From Lentihominibacter faecis (GTDB taxonomy: Bacteria > Bacillota > Clostridia > Peptostreptococcales > Anaerovoracaceae), in the NCBI RefSeq assembly GCF_014306095.1, contig NZ_JACRWC010000111.1, positions 1-36,672 of the forward strand: a stretch of 36,672 nt of DNA, written 5' to 3'. The position numbers and the translations under genes are program-made. Under the pieces are notes generated by a model. That model did no database searches. It was not told the origin of the DNA and saw only the letters and a list, made by a program, of their open reading frames with translations. Below, one piece after another: positions 8,092 to 15,481 of this stretch (positions are counted from its first letter, which is position 1; every line of letters begins with the position of its first letter).

Positions 8092-8527
8092 TGACCAGAT
8101 CCAGATATTTCGTCATCGTCACGGCAGTCCCTTTTCCTTCCTCTGACTTCACCTGCAGCTTGTCCATAAAGCTTTCCATTACCGTAAATCCCATGCCGGA
8201 GCGCTCTTCGCTTTCCACTGTAGAAAACAGCGGCTGCATGGCTTTCTCCACGTTGGCGATTCCGCGACCGTGATCGCTCACGATAATCGTCACCCGGCCA
8301 TTCCCATTGATTTCACATTCCAGCTCCACCATGGCCTGTGACCGGTCTTCCCAGCCGGAATATCCGTGAATCACGCTGTTGCTCACTGCTTCCGATACGG
8401 CTGTCTTGATCTCCGTCAGCTCCTCCACCGTCGGATCCAGCGGCATCACAAACGCCGCGGCAGCAGACCGGGCAAATGCTTCATTTTCCGCCAGCGCACT
8501 GAACACCGTTTTCATTCTATTGTTCAT
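8081..8527 (-). CDS. spoIIAB: Anti-sigma-F factor / serine kinase SpoIIAB
   Basis: A 148-aa GHKL (Bergerat-fold) kinase that binds sigma-F and phosphorylates SpoIIAA. The N box is EAVSNSVIHGY (Glu46 to Asn50), G1 is DHGRGI (Asp85) and G2 is ERSGMGFTVME (near residue 110), all intact. The SD (GGGGAGG) lies in the last codons of spoIIAA. The ATG follows the spoIIAA stop after 3 bases, and the 3' end overlaps sigF. Confidence 0.96.
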   Translation of the reverse strand: MNNRMKTVFSALAENEAFARSAAAAFVMPLDPTVEELTEIKTAVSEAVSNSVIHGYSGWEDRSQAMVELECEINGNGRVTIIVSDHGRGIANVEKAMQPLFSTVESEERSGMGFTVMESFMDKLQVKSEEGKGTAVTMTKYLDLVSAL

Positions 8528-8530
8528 CGA

Positions 8531-8896
8531 TCAAACCTCCCCTGTCATCTGCGGAGCGCTTTGCAGCATCAACTCCGCCTGCCTCTGGGTATCCGCCTGC
8601 TGCACCAGCGAAAATACGCCTGCCATTTCTAAAAGCCGTGCCACATGCGGACTGCATCCGCTGATACAGATCCTGCCGCCTGACTTCACCATTTTTTTAT
8701 ACCGCCCCAGCACAACGCCGATACCTGCGCTATCCATAAATCCAACACCCGAAAAATCCATCACCAGATCGCTGCACCCAAACTCCTTCATGGACTGATC
8801 GATAGTATGACGCAGCGCCGACGCCGTGTGATGATCGATATCACCTCTTAATAACGTAATCAGTACATTTCCTGAGCTTCGAAACATGACTTCCAT
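8531..8896 (-). CDS. spoIIAA: Anti-anti-sigma-F factor SpoIIAA
   Basis: A 121-aa STAS-domain protein that releases sigma-F from SpoIIAB when unphosphorylated. The phosphorylatable serine is in FMDSAGIGVVLGRYK (Ser56), and the fold signatures LRGDIDHHTA and LVMDFSG are present. The ATG at 8896 follows GGGGG by 7 bases. That SD lies inside the 3' arm of a long hairpin that also looks like the thiI terminator, so its translation may be structure-dependent. First gene of the spoIIA operon. A sigma-H-like promoter is expected here by analogy, but I see only imperfect matches (AGGA with a downstream GAA) within the hairpin. Confidence 0.95.
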   Translation of the reverse strand: MEVMFRSSGNVLITLLRGDIDHHTASALRHTIDQSMKEFGCSDLVMDFSGVGFMDSAGIGVVLGRYKKMVKSGGRICISGCSPHVARLLEMAGVFSLVQQADTQRQAELMLQSAPQMTGEV

Positions 8897-8950
8897 AAAA
8901 AATCCCCCTTTGCAAAGACTACATTACTATTATAGTCTTCACAAAAGGGG
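8897..8950 (-). terminator. Hairpin: thiI terminator and spoIIAA SD sequestration
   Basis: On the minus strand the arms pair as CCCCTTT/AAAGGGG plus AAGACTA/TAGTCTT, separated by a small internal loop, with an 11-base apical loop. It is followed by GATTTTTT and then directly by the spoIIAA ATG. This has terminator form for the upstream thiI transcript, while the GGGGG of the 3' arm is the SD of spoIIAA. The apical loop contains TATAAT. Confidence 0.7.
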
Positions 8951-8993
8951 TTGTCCTTAAGAGATACTGTTGAAAAGATTCTACTTTTCGCCT

Positions 8994-10184
8994 TTACTGT
9001 GGGAAAATGTCGACGATCTCTTCCGATGCCACTGCATCTGCGATCAGTTTCTCACAGTCCAGCTTGCTTTCCGACGCCAGGATCCGATCCAGCTTCGGCT
9101 TGGTCACAGGATGCTTCGGCAGAAATACCGTGCAGCAGTCCTCATAAGGCTGGATGGACGTTTCGTAAGTGCCGATTTCCTGCGCTTTATCCATGATATC
9201 CACCTTATCCATAGCGATCAGCGGACGCATGACCGGCAGGGAAACTGACTGATCCGTCACCACCAGAGCTTCTGCCGTCTGACTGGCCACCTGTCCCAGG
9301 TTTTCCCCGGTGATCAGCATTCCGCAGCCTGTATTCTTAGCGATTTCCTGTGCGATCCGCATCATGAACCGGCGCACCAGTATCGTCGTTTCTTCTTCTG
9401 GACAGTTTGCCACGATCTGTTCCTGGATCGGCAGCAGATTGATCACGTGCATCTTGAACCGTCCGCAGTAGGTCGCTACGATGGAAGCCAGATCTTCCAC
9501 CTTTTCCTGTGCTCTCTGGCTGGTGTACGGGAAGGAATGGAAGTGGATCGCTTCGATCATCATGCCCCGCTTGGCCATCATCCAGGTAGCGACCGGAGAA
9601 TCGATCCCGCCGGATAGAAGGGACAGACCCTTGCCGTTGGTTCCCAGCGGCAGACCACCGAATCCAGCGATCTTATCCTGGTAAATATACGATTTATCGT
9701 GTCGAACGTCCACAAACAGAAGACAGTCCGGATGATGCACATCCACTTTAAGAACTTTGCAACCCTTTAATACCACCGCACCGATCTGTCTGCCGATCTC
9801 CGGAGACTTCACCGGAAAGTTCTTGTCCGCTCTCTTCGCTTCGACCTTAAAGGTCTTGATGCCTCTCTCCTCAATGGCCTCCAGCATATACTTTACAGCA
9901 GCCTCGCCGATGGATTCCATGGTGCTCTCACACTCCACCGCCGGACTGATGGACGCTACACCGAACACCTTGGAGATCTCATGGATGATCTCCTGCTTAT
10001 TCAGTGCTCCGTCTGCGCGAACGAAAATCAGACCTTCCTGTCTCTTGACACTGATGCCGTCGAACTTTTTTAAAAGCTTCTTGATCCGCTCCACCAGCAT
10101 CCGTTCAAAATACGGCTTGTTCATGCCCTTCAGAGCAACTTCCCCGCATCTCACAATAAAAATATGTTCTTTTTTCGTATCCAT
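8994..10184 (-). CDS. thiI: tRNA 4-thiouridine synthase / sulfurtransferase ThiI
   Basis: A 396-aa ThiI: an N-terminal ferredoxin-like/THUMP region (RCGEVALKGMNKPYFERML; EAKRADKNFPVKSPEIG) and a PP-loop ATPase domain with SGGIDSP at 191-197. It adenylates U8 of tRNA and transfers sulfur to make s4U, and contributes to thiazole synthesis. Cys-containing segments ITGENLGQVASQT and PYEDCCTVFLPKHP are present. There is no C-terminal rhodanese domain, as in other Gram-positive ThiI. It lies just downstream of the cysteine desulfurase gene on the same strand, its likely sulfur donor (compare the nifZ-thiI pair of Bacillus). Confidence 0.95.
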   Translation of the reverse strand: MDTKKEHIFIVRCGEVALKGMNKPYFERMLVERIKKLLKKFDGISVKRQEGLIFVRADGALNKQEIIHEISKVFGVASISPAVECESTMESIGEAAVKYMLEAIEERGIKTFKVEAKRADKNFPVKSPEIGRQIGAVVLKGCKVLKVDVHHPDCLLFVDVRHDKSYIYQDKIAGFGGLPLGTNGKGLSLLSGGIDSPVATWMMAKRGMMIEAIHFHSFPYTSQRAQEKVEDLASIVATYCGRFKMHVINLLPIQEQIVANCPEEETTILVRRFMMRIAQEIAKNTGCGMLITGENLGQVASQTAEALVVTDQSVSLPVMRPLIAMDKVDIMDKAQEIGTYETSIQPYEDCCTVFLPKHPVTKPKLDRILASESKLDCEKLIADAVASEEIVDIFPQ

Positions 10185-10210
10185 ACGTCAATCTTCTCCC
10201 TTATCTTCTA

Positions 10211-10291
10211 TTCTGCAGGCTTCGCTCTGCGCATTCCTGCCATTCCTGCAAAGTCCGCTCTGCGGTTTTTCCTGCAAAGCACGCTCCGCGG
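10211..10291. repeat. Three imperfect 22-23-bp tandem repeats between the desulfurase gene and thiI
   Basis: Copies at 10211-10232, 10243-10265 and 10269-10291 follow the pattern TTCCTGCAAAG-N4-CTCTGCGG with a few substitutions. They fill nearly the whole gap between the desulfurase stop (10292) and the thiI start. Related TTTTCTGCAAAG units occur at 14366-14402. No terminator or other element is evident in this gap. Confidence 0.65.
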
Positions 10292-11455
10292 CTACCGGAA
10301 ACTTCCCAGCCTGCGGAAACGCTTCACTGCCGCCGTCACTTTGTCCACAACGATCTCCATTTCATCGATTTCATTAAACCGTCCGAAGCTGAATCGCAGT
10401 GCGCCTTCGATTTCCCTATCCTTTAATCCCATGGCTCCCAGCACATGGCTCTGGCCTTTTTTGTTGGACGAACACGCTGAACCTGTCGATACGTATATAC
10501 CGTCCTGCTCCAAGGTGTGGAGCAGCACTTCGCCCCGCGTTCCCAGAAACGAGATATTCAGGATGGAGCTGCAGCACTGACCAGACGCCACACCGTCTTC
10601 TTCTACGCTGTTGATTATAAGATCCTCCAGATTATCCTTAAGGCCTTTCAGCAGTGCGCGGCGCATTACTGAGACACGCTGACATTCCTCATCGCGATCC
10701 TTTGCAGAAAGCTCCGCCGCCGTTCCAAACCCCGTAATAGCCGGGACATTCTCCGTGCCGGAGCGATTACCGTGCTCCTGCCCACCGCCTTCGATGAGTG
10801 CCGGAAGATGGATTCCTTTTCTCACAAATAATGCTCCCGCGCCCTTAGGACCGTGGATCTTATGGCTGCTGACGGAGATCAGATCCGCGCTTTCCGGAAC
10901 CTGCAGCTTTCCGAAGCTCTGCACCGCATCGCAGTGAAACCAGCCGGGTGCGTTCTTTTTCTTCATCAGATCCTTGACCGCATCCACCGGCATGATGGTT
11001 CCAGCTTCATTGTTGACCTGCATCAGGCTCACCAGGATGGTGTTTTCATCGATCGCATCCTCAAGCCGCTCAAGATCCAGTCTGCATTTGTCATCCACAC
11101 CAACATAAACTACATCGTAACCGTCCTGCTCCAGACGTTTACAGCATTCCAGCACAGCCGGATGTTCTACGGCAGACGTGATGATCCTGTTTCCACGACG
11201 GCGCAGCGCCCTTGCTGCACCAAAGATGGCAGTATTATCCGCTTCTGTCCCGCCAGAGGTGAAGATCAAAGTCCCGTTTCCGGCTCCCATAGCCTCTTCC
11301 ACCTGTTTTCTGGCATGCTTGACTGCCTTCTCGCTGTCCAGCCCCAGCTGGTACATAGACGACGGGTTGCCGAAATACTCTTCCATATACTTCATCATCG
11401 TCTCCGTCACCTGCGGATACTGTTTTGTTGTTGCACTGTTATCGATATATATCAT
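10292..11455 (-). CDS. Cysteine desulfurase (NifS/IscS family)
   Basis: A 387-aa PLP-dependent enzyme that takes sulfur from cysteine as a persulfide. The PLP lysine is Lys199 in VSSHKIHGPKGAGAL. The aldimine-stacking His lies in AVEHPAV and the phosphate-binding segment is TSGGTEADN. The catalytic cysteine is Cys328 in STGSACSSNKKG, and its loop length suggests a class I (NifS/IscS-like) enzyme. The SD is AAGGAAGAAG, just downstream of the rny terminator. The neighbouring thiI suggests that it feeds tRNA thiolation. It could be called nifS, iscS or nifZ; sequence alone does not decide. Confidence 0.94.
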   Translation of the reverse strand: MIYIDNSATTKQYPQVTETMMKYMEEYFGNPSSMYQLGLDSEKAVKHARKQVEEAMGAGNGTLIFTSGGTEADNTAIFGAARALRRRGNRIITSAVEHPAVLECCKRLEQDGYDVVYVGVDDKCRLDLERLEDAIDENTILVSLMQVNNEAGTIMPVDAVKDLMKKKNAPGWFHCDAVQSFGKLQVPESADLISVSSHKIHGPKGAGALFVRKGIHLPALIEGGGQEHGNRSGTENVPAITGFGTAAELSAKDRDEECQRVSVMRRALLKGLKDNLEDLIINSVEEDGVASGQCCSSILNISFLGTRGEVLLHTLEQDGIYVSTGSACSSNKKGQSHVLGAMGLKDREIEGALRFSFGRFNEIDEMEIVVDKVTAAVKRFRRLGSFR

Positions 11456-11472
11456 ATTCTTCTTCCTTCTGG

Positions 11473-11501
11473 AAAAAAGGCGGATCCGAAAATCCGCCTT
11501 T
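11473..11501 (-). terminator. Intrinsic terminator of rny
   Basis: Perfect 10-bp stem AAAGGCGGAT / ATCCGCCTTT with a 6-base loop, followed by TTTTTTCC on the minus strand. Begins 6 bases after the rny stop and ends 18 bases before the desulfurase start. Confidence 0.88.
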
Positions 11502-11506
11502 CTGAA

Positions 11507-13054
11507 TTATTTTGCATAATCAACTGCTCTTGTTTCTCTGACAACATTGACCTTGATCTGTCCCGGATACTCCAGTTCCGATTCGATCTTCTTGGAAATG
11601 TCACGTGCCAGAAGTCCGATGCCATCGTCGCCCACCTCATCCGGCTTGGCGATAATGCGGATCTCTCTTCCTGCCTGGATCGCAAAGGACTTGTCTACGC
11701 CCTCTGTTGTATTGGCGATCTCTTCCAGCTTCTGCAGACGCTTGATATAGGATTCCAGCGTTTCTCTTCTCGCACCAGGTCTCGCTGCAGAAAGTGCATC
11801 CGCCGCTGCAATGAGAACCGCCTCGATGGACTTCGGCTCGTAGTCGCCGTGGTGAGCTGCCATACCGTTGATAACAGCTTCGGATTCCTTATATTTACGC
11901 AGCACTTCGATGCCGATATCAACGTGAGTACCTTCTCGTTCGTGATCCAGAGCTTTACCGATATCATGCAGCAGTCCGGCTCTCTTTGCCAGTGTCACAT
12001 CCAGACCCAGTTCGCCAGCCATCAGACCTGCCAGCTGAGCTACCTCGACGGAATGCTTCAGTACATTCTGTCCGTAAGACGTTCTGTATTTCAGGCGTCC
12101 CAGCAGTTTAACCAGCTCCGGATGGAGGTTGTGGATGCCCACATCGAAGGTTGCCTGTTCACCGGCCTCTTTGATGATGGCTTTCACTTCTCGCTCGGAT
12201 TTTTCTACCATTTCCTCGATCCGTGCCGGATGGATCCTCCCATCCACGATCAGCTTTTCGAGAGACAGTCTTGCGATCTCTCTTCTTACCGGATCAAAAC
12301 CGGACAGGATCACAGCTTCCGGCGTATCGTCGATGATCAGATCGATTCCTGTCAGCGTTTCGATCGCACGAATGTTACGACCTTCACGACCGATGATCCG
12401 ACCCTTCATTTCATCGTTAGGAAGCGGTACTACAGATACCGTGGATTCTGCCACGTGATCGGCAGCACAACGCTGGATCGCTCCAGTGATGATTTCTTTC
12501 GCTTTCTTGTCTGCATCTTCCTTGGCCTTGCTCTCAATGTCCTTATACAGGGCTGCCGCATCGCTGCGCGCTTCCTTTTCTACCTTCTGCAGTATGATTT
12601 CCCGTGCGTGTTCCGTAGAGTAGCCGGAGATCTTTTCTAACTCATCCAGCTGTCTTTTAAGCACCTTATCCATTTCCTGCTGTTTATTTGTGATGCTCTT
12701 TTCTTTATTTATTATGCTTTCTTCTTTCTTTTCAATATTTTCAAGTTTTCTGTCGATAGATTCCTCTTTCTGGATCAGTCTGCGTTCCGATTTCTGAATT
12801 TCGTTTCTCCGCTCCCGGATCTCCTTCTCCAGATCATTTCTCTGCCGGTGAGCCTCTTCCTTGGCCTCCAGCACCAGCTCCTTCTTCACGGTTTCCGCTC
12901 TGTTTTCCGCGTCGAGGATCATATTTTTTGCCTTCTGTTCTGCGTTGCCGATGGTCTTTTCGCCGATCGATTTACGCAGTATATATCCAACCAGTATGCC
13001 TATGACAAGCATGACTAGTCCAATAACGATCATCAAAATTATTGACACCATCAT
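11507..13054 (-). CDS. rny: Ribonuclease Y
   Basis: A 515-aa membrane-anchored endoribonuclease that starts decay of many mRNAs. It has an N-terminal transmembrane helix (residues about 3-25), a long charged coiled coil to about residue 200, a KH domain with [15 protein letters not shown], and an HD domain with the metal-binding [12 protein letters not shown] and AAHHGDYEP. It ends in the family signature [26 protein letters not shown] at 13054 follows AGGAGGAGACCGT; the second ATG (13051) is also possible. Divergent from rodA, with its own terminator. Confidence 0.97.
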   Translation of the reverse strand: MMVSIILMIVIGLVMLVIGILVGYILRKSIGEKTIGNAEQKAKNMILDAENRAETVKKELVLEAKEEAHRQRNDLEKEIRERRNEIQKSERRLIQKEESIDRKLENIEKKEESIINKEKSITNKQQEMDKVLKRQLDELEKISGYSTEHAREIILQKVEKEARSDAAALYKDIESKAKEDADKKAKEIITGAIQRCAADHVAESTVSVVPLPNDEMKGRIIGREGRNIRAIETLTGIDLIIDDTPEAVILSGFDPVRREIARLSLEKLIVDGRIHPARIEEMVEKSEREVKAIIKEAGEQATFDVGIHNLHPELVKLLGRLKYRTSYGQNVLKHSVEVAQLAGLMAGELGLDVTLAKRAGLLHDIGKALDHEREGTHVDIGIEVLRKYKESEAVINGMAAHHGDYEPKSIEAVLIAAADALSAARPGARRETLESYIKRLQKLEEIANTTEGVDKSFAIQAGREIRIIAKPDEVGDDGIGLLARDISKKIESELEYPGQIKVNVVRETRAVDYAK

Positions 13055-13178
13055 ACGGTCTCCTCCTTTTCATTTGTTTTTTTCAGGTTTTCATTTCAGT
13101 CTTGTTTTCCATTTCTCATTTCCAGGTTTTAGCCTCAAATCCAGGTTACTTGTAAATATCAAAACATTACTCAAACAG

Positions 13179-13214
13179 TAATAAAATTTTATTAAAAGCA
13201 CACAATGTTATTAT
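13179..13214 (+). promoter_or_regulatory. Palindrome and probable rodA promoter in the rny-rodA divergent region
   Basis: The 205-base divergent gap holds a perfect 16-bp AT palindrome, TAATAAAATTTTATTA (13179-13194). It overlaps the weak -35 of an extended -10 promoter (TGTTATTAT at 13206-13214) pointing at rodA. The palindrome may be an operator. The remainder towards rny is AT-rich with loosely repeated AAACCTG/AAATGA words and no clear promoter by eye. Confidence 0.4.
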
Positions 13215-13259
13215 AGACTTTTTAAGCTACCTCGTCAAGAAAATGGAGTGAGTCAATCG

Positions 13260-14357
13260 ATGAACAATTTTTTGCAAATTCTGAGCCGTTGCAGCCGCTT
13301 TGTGATGATCTCACCGATTCTGCTGTCTATTCTGGGCATTTTCAGCCTGATGAGCCTTGCATCCGGACAGGGGACCTTTCCTTCCCGGGAAGTTTTTATA
13401 CAATCTGCAGCCTTGATAGTCGGTCTTGCTCTTGCAGCAGCAGTCATGAATCTGGGCTACAGATATTTTATTGGCCTGGAAAAATATCTCTATCCCGCCG
13501 GGATCCTCCTGCTCATTTCTGTCTACATCCCAGGGCTGGGCATTTCTTCCTACGGTTCCCGCTCCTGGATAAGCCTCGGCATGCTTACCTTTCAACCCTC
13601 GGAGATCGCCAAACTGATTTTTATCCTGATCCTGACATCTTACCTCTCGCGCAAAAAAGAGCAGCTTTCTACTCCCTGTGGCATTGTGAAAGCCGCCCTC
13701 TTCGCACTGCCTTATATTCTTATTGTTGCAAAAGAAGATCTGGGCAGCGGCTGTGTTTTCTGCGTCATCTGGATCTTCATGGTCTTCTGCTCCGGTCTTA
13801 AGCTGAAGCAGCTCGGACGTGCATTCCTGATCCTTTGCGGATTTCTGCCAATAATCTATTCTCTGCTGGCTGGATACCAGAAAAACCGGATCGATGCATT
13901 CCTCCACCCGGATGATCTCAGTCTTCCCGGAAACTATCAGGTCTGGAATGCTAAAACAGCCATCGGATCCGGCGGATTTTCAGGCAAAGGCTACCTCCAC
14001 GGGACCCAGAGTTCTCTTGGCTTCCTGCCAGTACCGGAATCGGATTTCATCTTTGCCGCTATCGTGGAAGAACTGGGATTCCTCGGTGGTCTTCTCATCA
14101 TCCTTCTCTTCGCATTCTTCCTGTATCATACCTGGAAAACCGCTAAATACGCTTCCGATCTGCAAGGGACTCTCCTGGCATCCGGTATCGGCGCAATGTT
14201 TTCCTTCCAGGCTTTTGAGAACATTGCCATGAATCTGGGGATCATGCCCGTTACCGGCATCACTCTGCCATTTTTAAGCTACGGCGGTTCTTCCATGCTG
14301 GCTTCCATGATCAGCTGCGGCTTTCTTCTCAGCGTCAGCGCTCGTCAAAAGCTCTGA
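13260..14357 (+). CDS. rodA: Rod-shape determining SEDS glycosyltransferase RodA
   Basis: A 365-aa polytopic peptidoglycan polymerase of the SEDS family (RodA/FtsW/SpoVE). It has about ten transmembrane segments; the signatures GSRSWISLGMLTFQPSEIAK, GSGGFSGKGYLHGTQSSLGFLPVPESDFIFA and GIMPVTGITLPFLSYGGSSM are intact. ATG at 13260 is chosen because GGAGTGAG lies at proper distance; an in-frame GTG at 13248 overlaps that SD. It normally works with PBP2, which is encoded nearby on the other strand. RodA is preferred over FtsW because of this context; SpoVE is an alternative. Confidence 0.85.
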   Translation: MNNFLQILSRCSRFVMISPILLSILGIFSLMSLASGQGTFPSREVFIQSAALIVGLALAAAVMNLGYRYFIGLEKYLYPAGILLLISVYIPGLGISSYGSRSWISLGMLTFQPSEIAKLIFILILTSYLSRKKEQLSTPCGIVKAALFALPYILIVAKEDLGSGCVFCVIWIFMVFCSGLKLKQLGRAFLILCGFLPIIYSLLAGYQKNRIDAFLHPDDLSLPGNYQVWNAKTAIGSGGFSGKGYLHGTQSSLGFLPVPESDFIFAAIVEELGFLGGLLIILLFAFFLYHTWKTAKYASDLQGTLLASGIGAMFSFQAFENIAMNLGIMPVTGITLPFLSYGGSSMLASMISCGFLLSVSARQKL

Positions 14358-14365
14358 ACCTGTTT

Positions 14366-14402
14366 TTTTCTGCAAAGTTCTCTCCCCGGGTTTTCTGCAA
14401 AG
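14366..14402 (+). repeat. Direct repeat TTTTCTGCAAAG after rodA
   Basis: TTTTCTGCAAAG occurs at 14366-14377 and 14391-14402, 25 bases apart. The first copy with its downstream CTCYCCGG resembles the tandem units at 10211-10291, suggesting a shared short intergenic repeat family. Confidence 0.45.
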
Positions 14403-14435
14403 AAAAAACGATGCACAGTTTTATGCCATGCACCG
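14403..14435 (-). terminator. Terminator of the small minus-strand transcript
   Basis: Minus strand: arms CGGTGCATGG and CTGTGCATCG pair over 10 bp (three G-U pairs) around CATAAAA, followed by six T. The G-U pairs form only in the minus-strand RNA, so the element is directional. It begins 9 bases after a stop codon at 14445. Confidence 0.65.
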
Positions 14436-14497
14436 TCTTTTATCTTATTTTTCTATTTCTGCTAAGAACTTTTCAGCCTCAAACTGATCTTCGGATG

Positions 14498-14578
14498 TCA
14501 CATCACTGTTCCATATTTCACAGTCTGGATCAGCTCTTCGATCTTCTTCAGATCCTCCTGTTTCACCCTCCTATCCAT
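14498..14578 (-). CDS. Small ORF, possible remnant of a YezD/DUF2292-like protein
   Basis: A 26-codon ORF starting MDRRVKQED at 14578 behind GGGGTGGAG and ending TVKYGTVM at a TGA. The part DLKKIEELIQTVKYGTV resembles the beginning of the small DUF2292 (YezD) proteins, which continue for about 30 residues more. Here the frame stops. A second frame (a -1 shift at the ATG-TGA junction) continues with TSEDQFEAEKFLAEIEK to a stop at 14445, right before the terminator. Promoter, SD and terminator are all in place, so the locus is probably transcribed. It may be a decayed gene, a real micropeptide or a small RNA. Confidence 0.45.
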   Translation of the reverse strand: MDRRVKQEDLKKIEELIQTVKYGTVM

Positions 14579-14648
14579 GATTACTCCACCCCTTTTCTGT
14601 CATTTCCTAGTGTGTCGATATGTTTACTTCCTTTTCTAAGTTTTCTTG

Positions 14649-14677
14649 ATTGTATCGTATCATAATACTCTTGTCAA
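14649..14677 (-). promoter_or_regulatory. Promoter of the small transcript between rodA and minD
   Basis: Minus strand: TTGACA, 17-bp spacer, TACAAT. It predicts an RNA start near 14642 and, with the terminator at 14403, a transcript of about 240 nt. Confidence 0.7.
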
Positions 14678-14710
14678 TAGGGTTTTAAGAAATTTTCCGG
14701 GAGTTTTTAT

Positions 14711-14740
14711 AAAAAAAACAGACACGTTAAAAGTGTCTGT
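14711..14740 (-). terminator. Intrinsic terminator of the radC-PBP2-minD operon
   Basis: Perfect 8-bp stem ACAGACAC / GTGTCTGT with a 7-base loop and a following run of eight T on the minus strand, 19 bases after the minD stop. Confidence 0.88.
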
Positions 14741-14758
14741 CTACCGTTCAGCATTTCA

Positions 14759-15481
14759 TTACTGGAACAGGATCCGGTAAGCGATATCCTGAAAATTCTC
14801 TTCTATGTATGTGCCTTTTTTACACACGATCGGGATTCCTTTATTGGTCGAAATATGGATATTGTCATCGTCCTGTATGATCCCGGCGATCTGCCCCTTG
14901 AACATGTTAGCTATGACGCTAAGGCTTGGTATCATGCCGGTCCGCATAAGATCTGCCCGAACTTTATTGATCACGATATACGTATCCGTGATGCCATGAT
15001 CCGTGAGATATCTCTCTGTTACATCAGCATCTCTAAGCGACGCCATTTCCGGTTCTGTCACCAGTACGGCTTTCTGAGTCGGAGCCAGTGCCACATCAAA
15101 CAGATCGTTGATTCCCGCCGGGCAGTCGATAACGATATAATCAAAGTAACGCTTCAGCTTGTTGCATAGGATCTCCATATGAAGCGGCGTGATATCCCTG
15201 TCATCTCTTCGCGGGGAAGCCGCCATAAAGTACAGATTTGTAAAACCGTTCACCTGTATCATCGCCTTCTTTATCCGGCAGATCCCAGACATCACATCCA
15301 TGATGTTGTATACGACCTTATTTTCCATGCCCAGATACAGATCCATATTACGCAGTCCCATATCCATGTCCAGTAATATGGTCTTGTAGCCTTTCTCCGC
15401 CAGCAATGCTCCCAGATTTACCGAAAACATCGTCTTGCCGGTACCACCTTTGCCTGATGAAACTAAAATTACTTTTCCCAT
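14759..15481 (-). CDS. minD: Septum-site determining ATPase MinD
   Basis: A 240-aa ParA/MinD ATPase. The deviant Walker A is KGGTGKT near residue 11. The switch segment LLDMDMGLRNMDLYLGMENKVVYN is typical of MinD, as are DYIVIDCPAGI and EPEMASLRDADV. The C-terminal segment (NFQDIAYRILFQ) could form the membrane-targeting amphipathic helix. The start overlaps the PBP2 end by 13 bases. MinD usually recruits MinC to block division at the poles, but neither minC nor minE is adjacent here. Confidence 0.92.
   Translation of the reverse strand: MGKVILVSSGKGGTGKTMFSVNLGALLAEKGYKTILLDMDMGLRNMDLYLGMENKVVYNIMDVMSGICRIKKAMIQVNGFTNLYFMAASPRRDDRDITPLHMEILCNKLKRYFDYIVIDCPAGINDLFDVALAPTQKAVLVTEPEMASLRDADVTERYLTDHGITDTYIVINKVRADLMRTGMIPSLSVIANMFKGQIAGIIQDDDNIHISTNKGIPIVCKKGTYIEENFQDIAYRILFQ

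Noticed and set aside
10853..12640. Long plus-strand open frame (595 codons) opposite the desulfurase and rny genes
   Set aside because: It is antisense to two well-identified genes, crosses their terminator and gives a protein rich in His, Cys and Arg as expected for a mirror frame.
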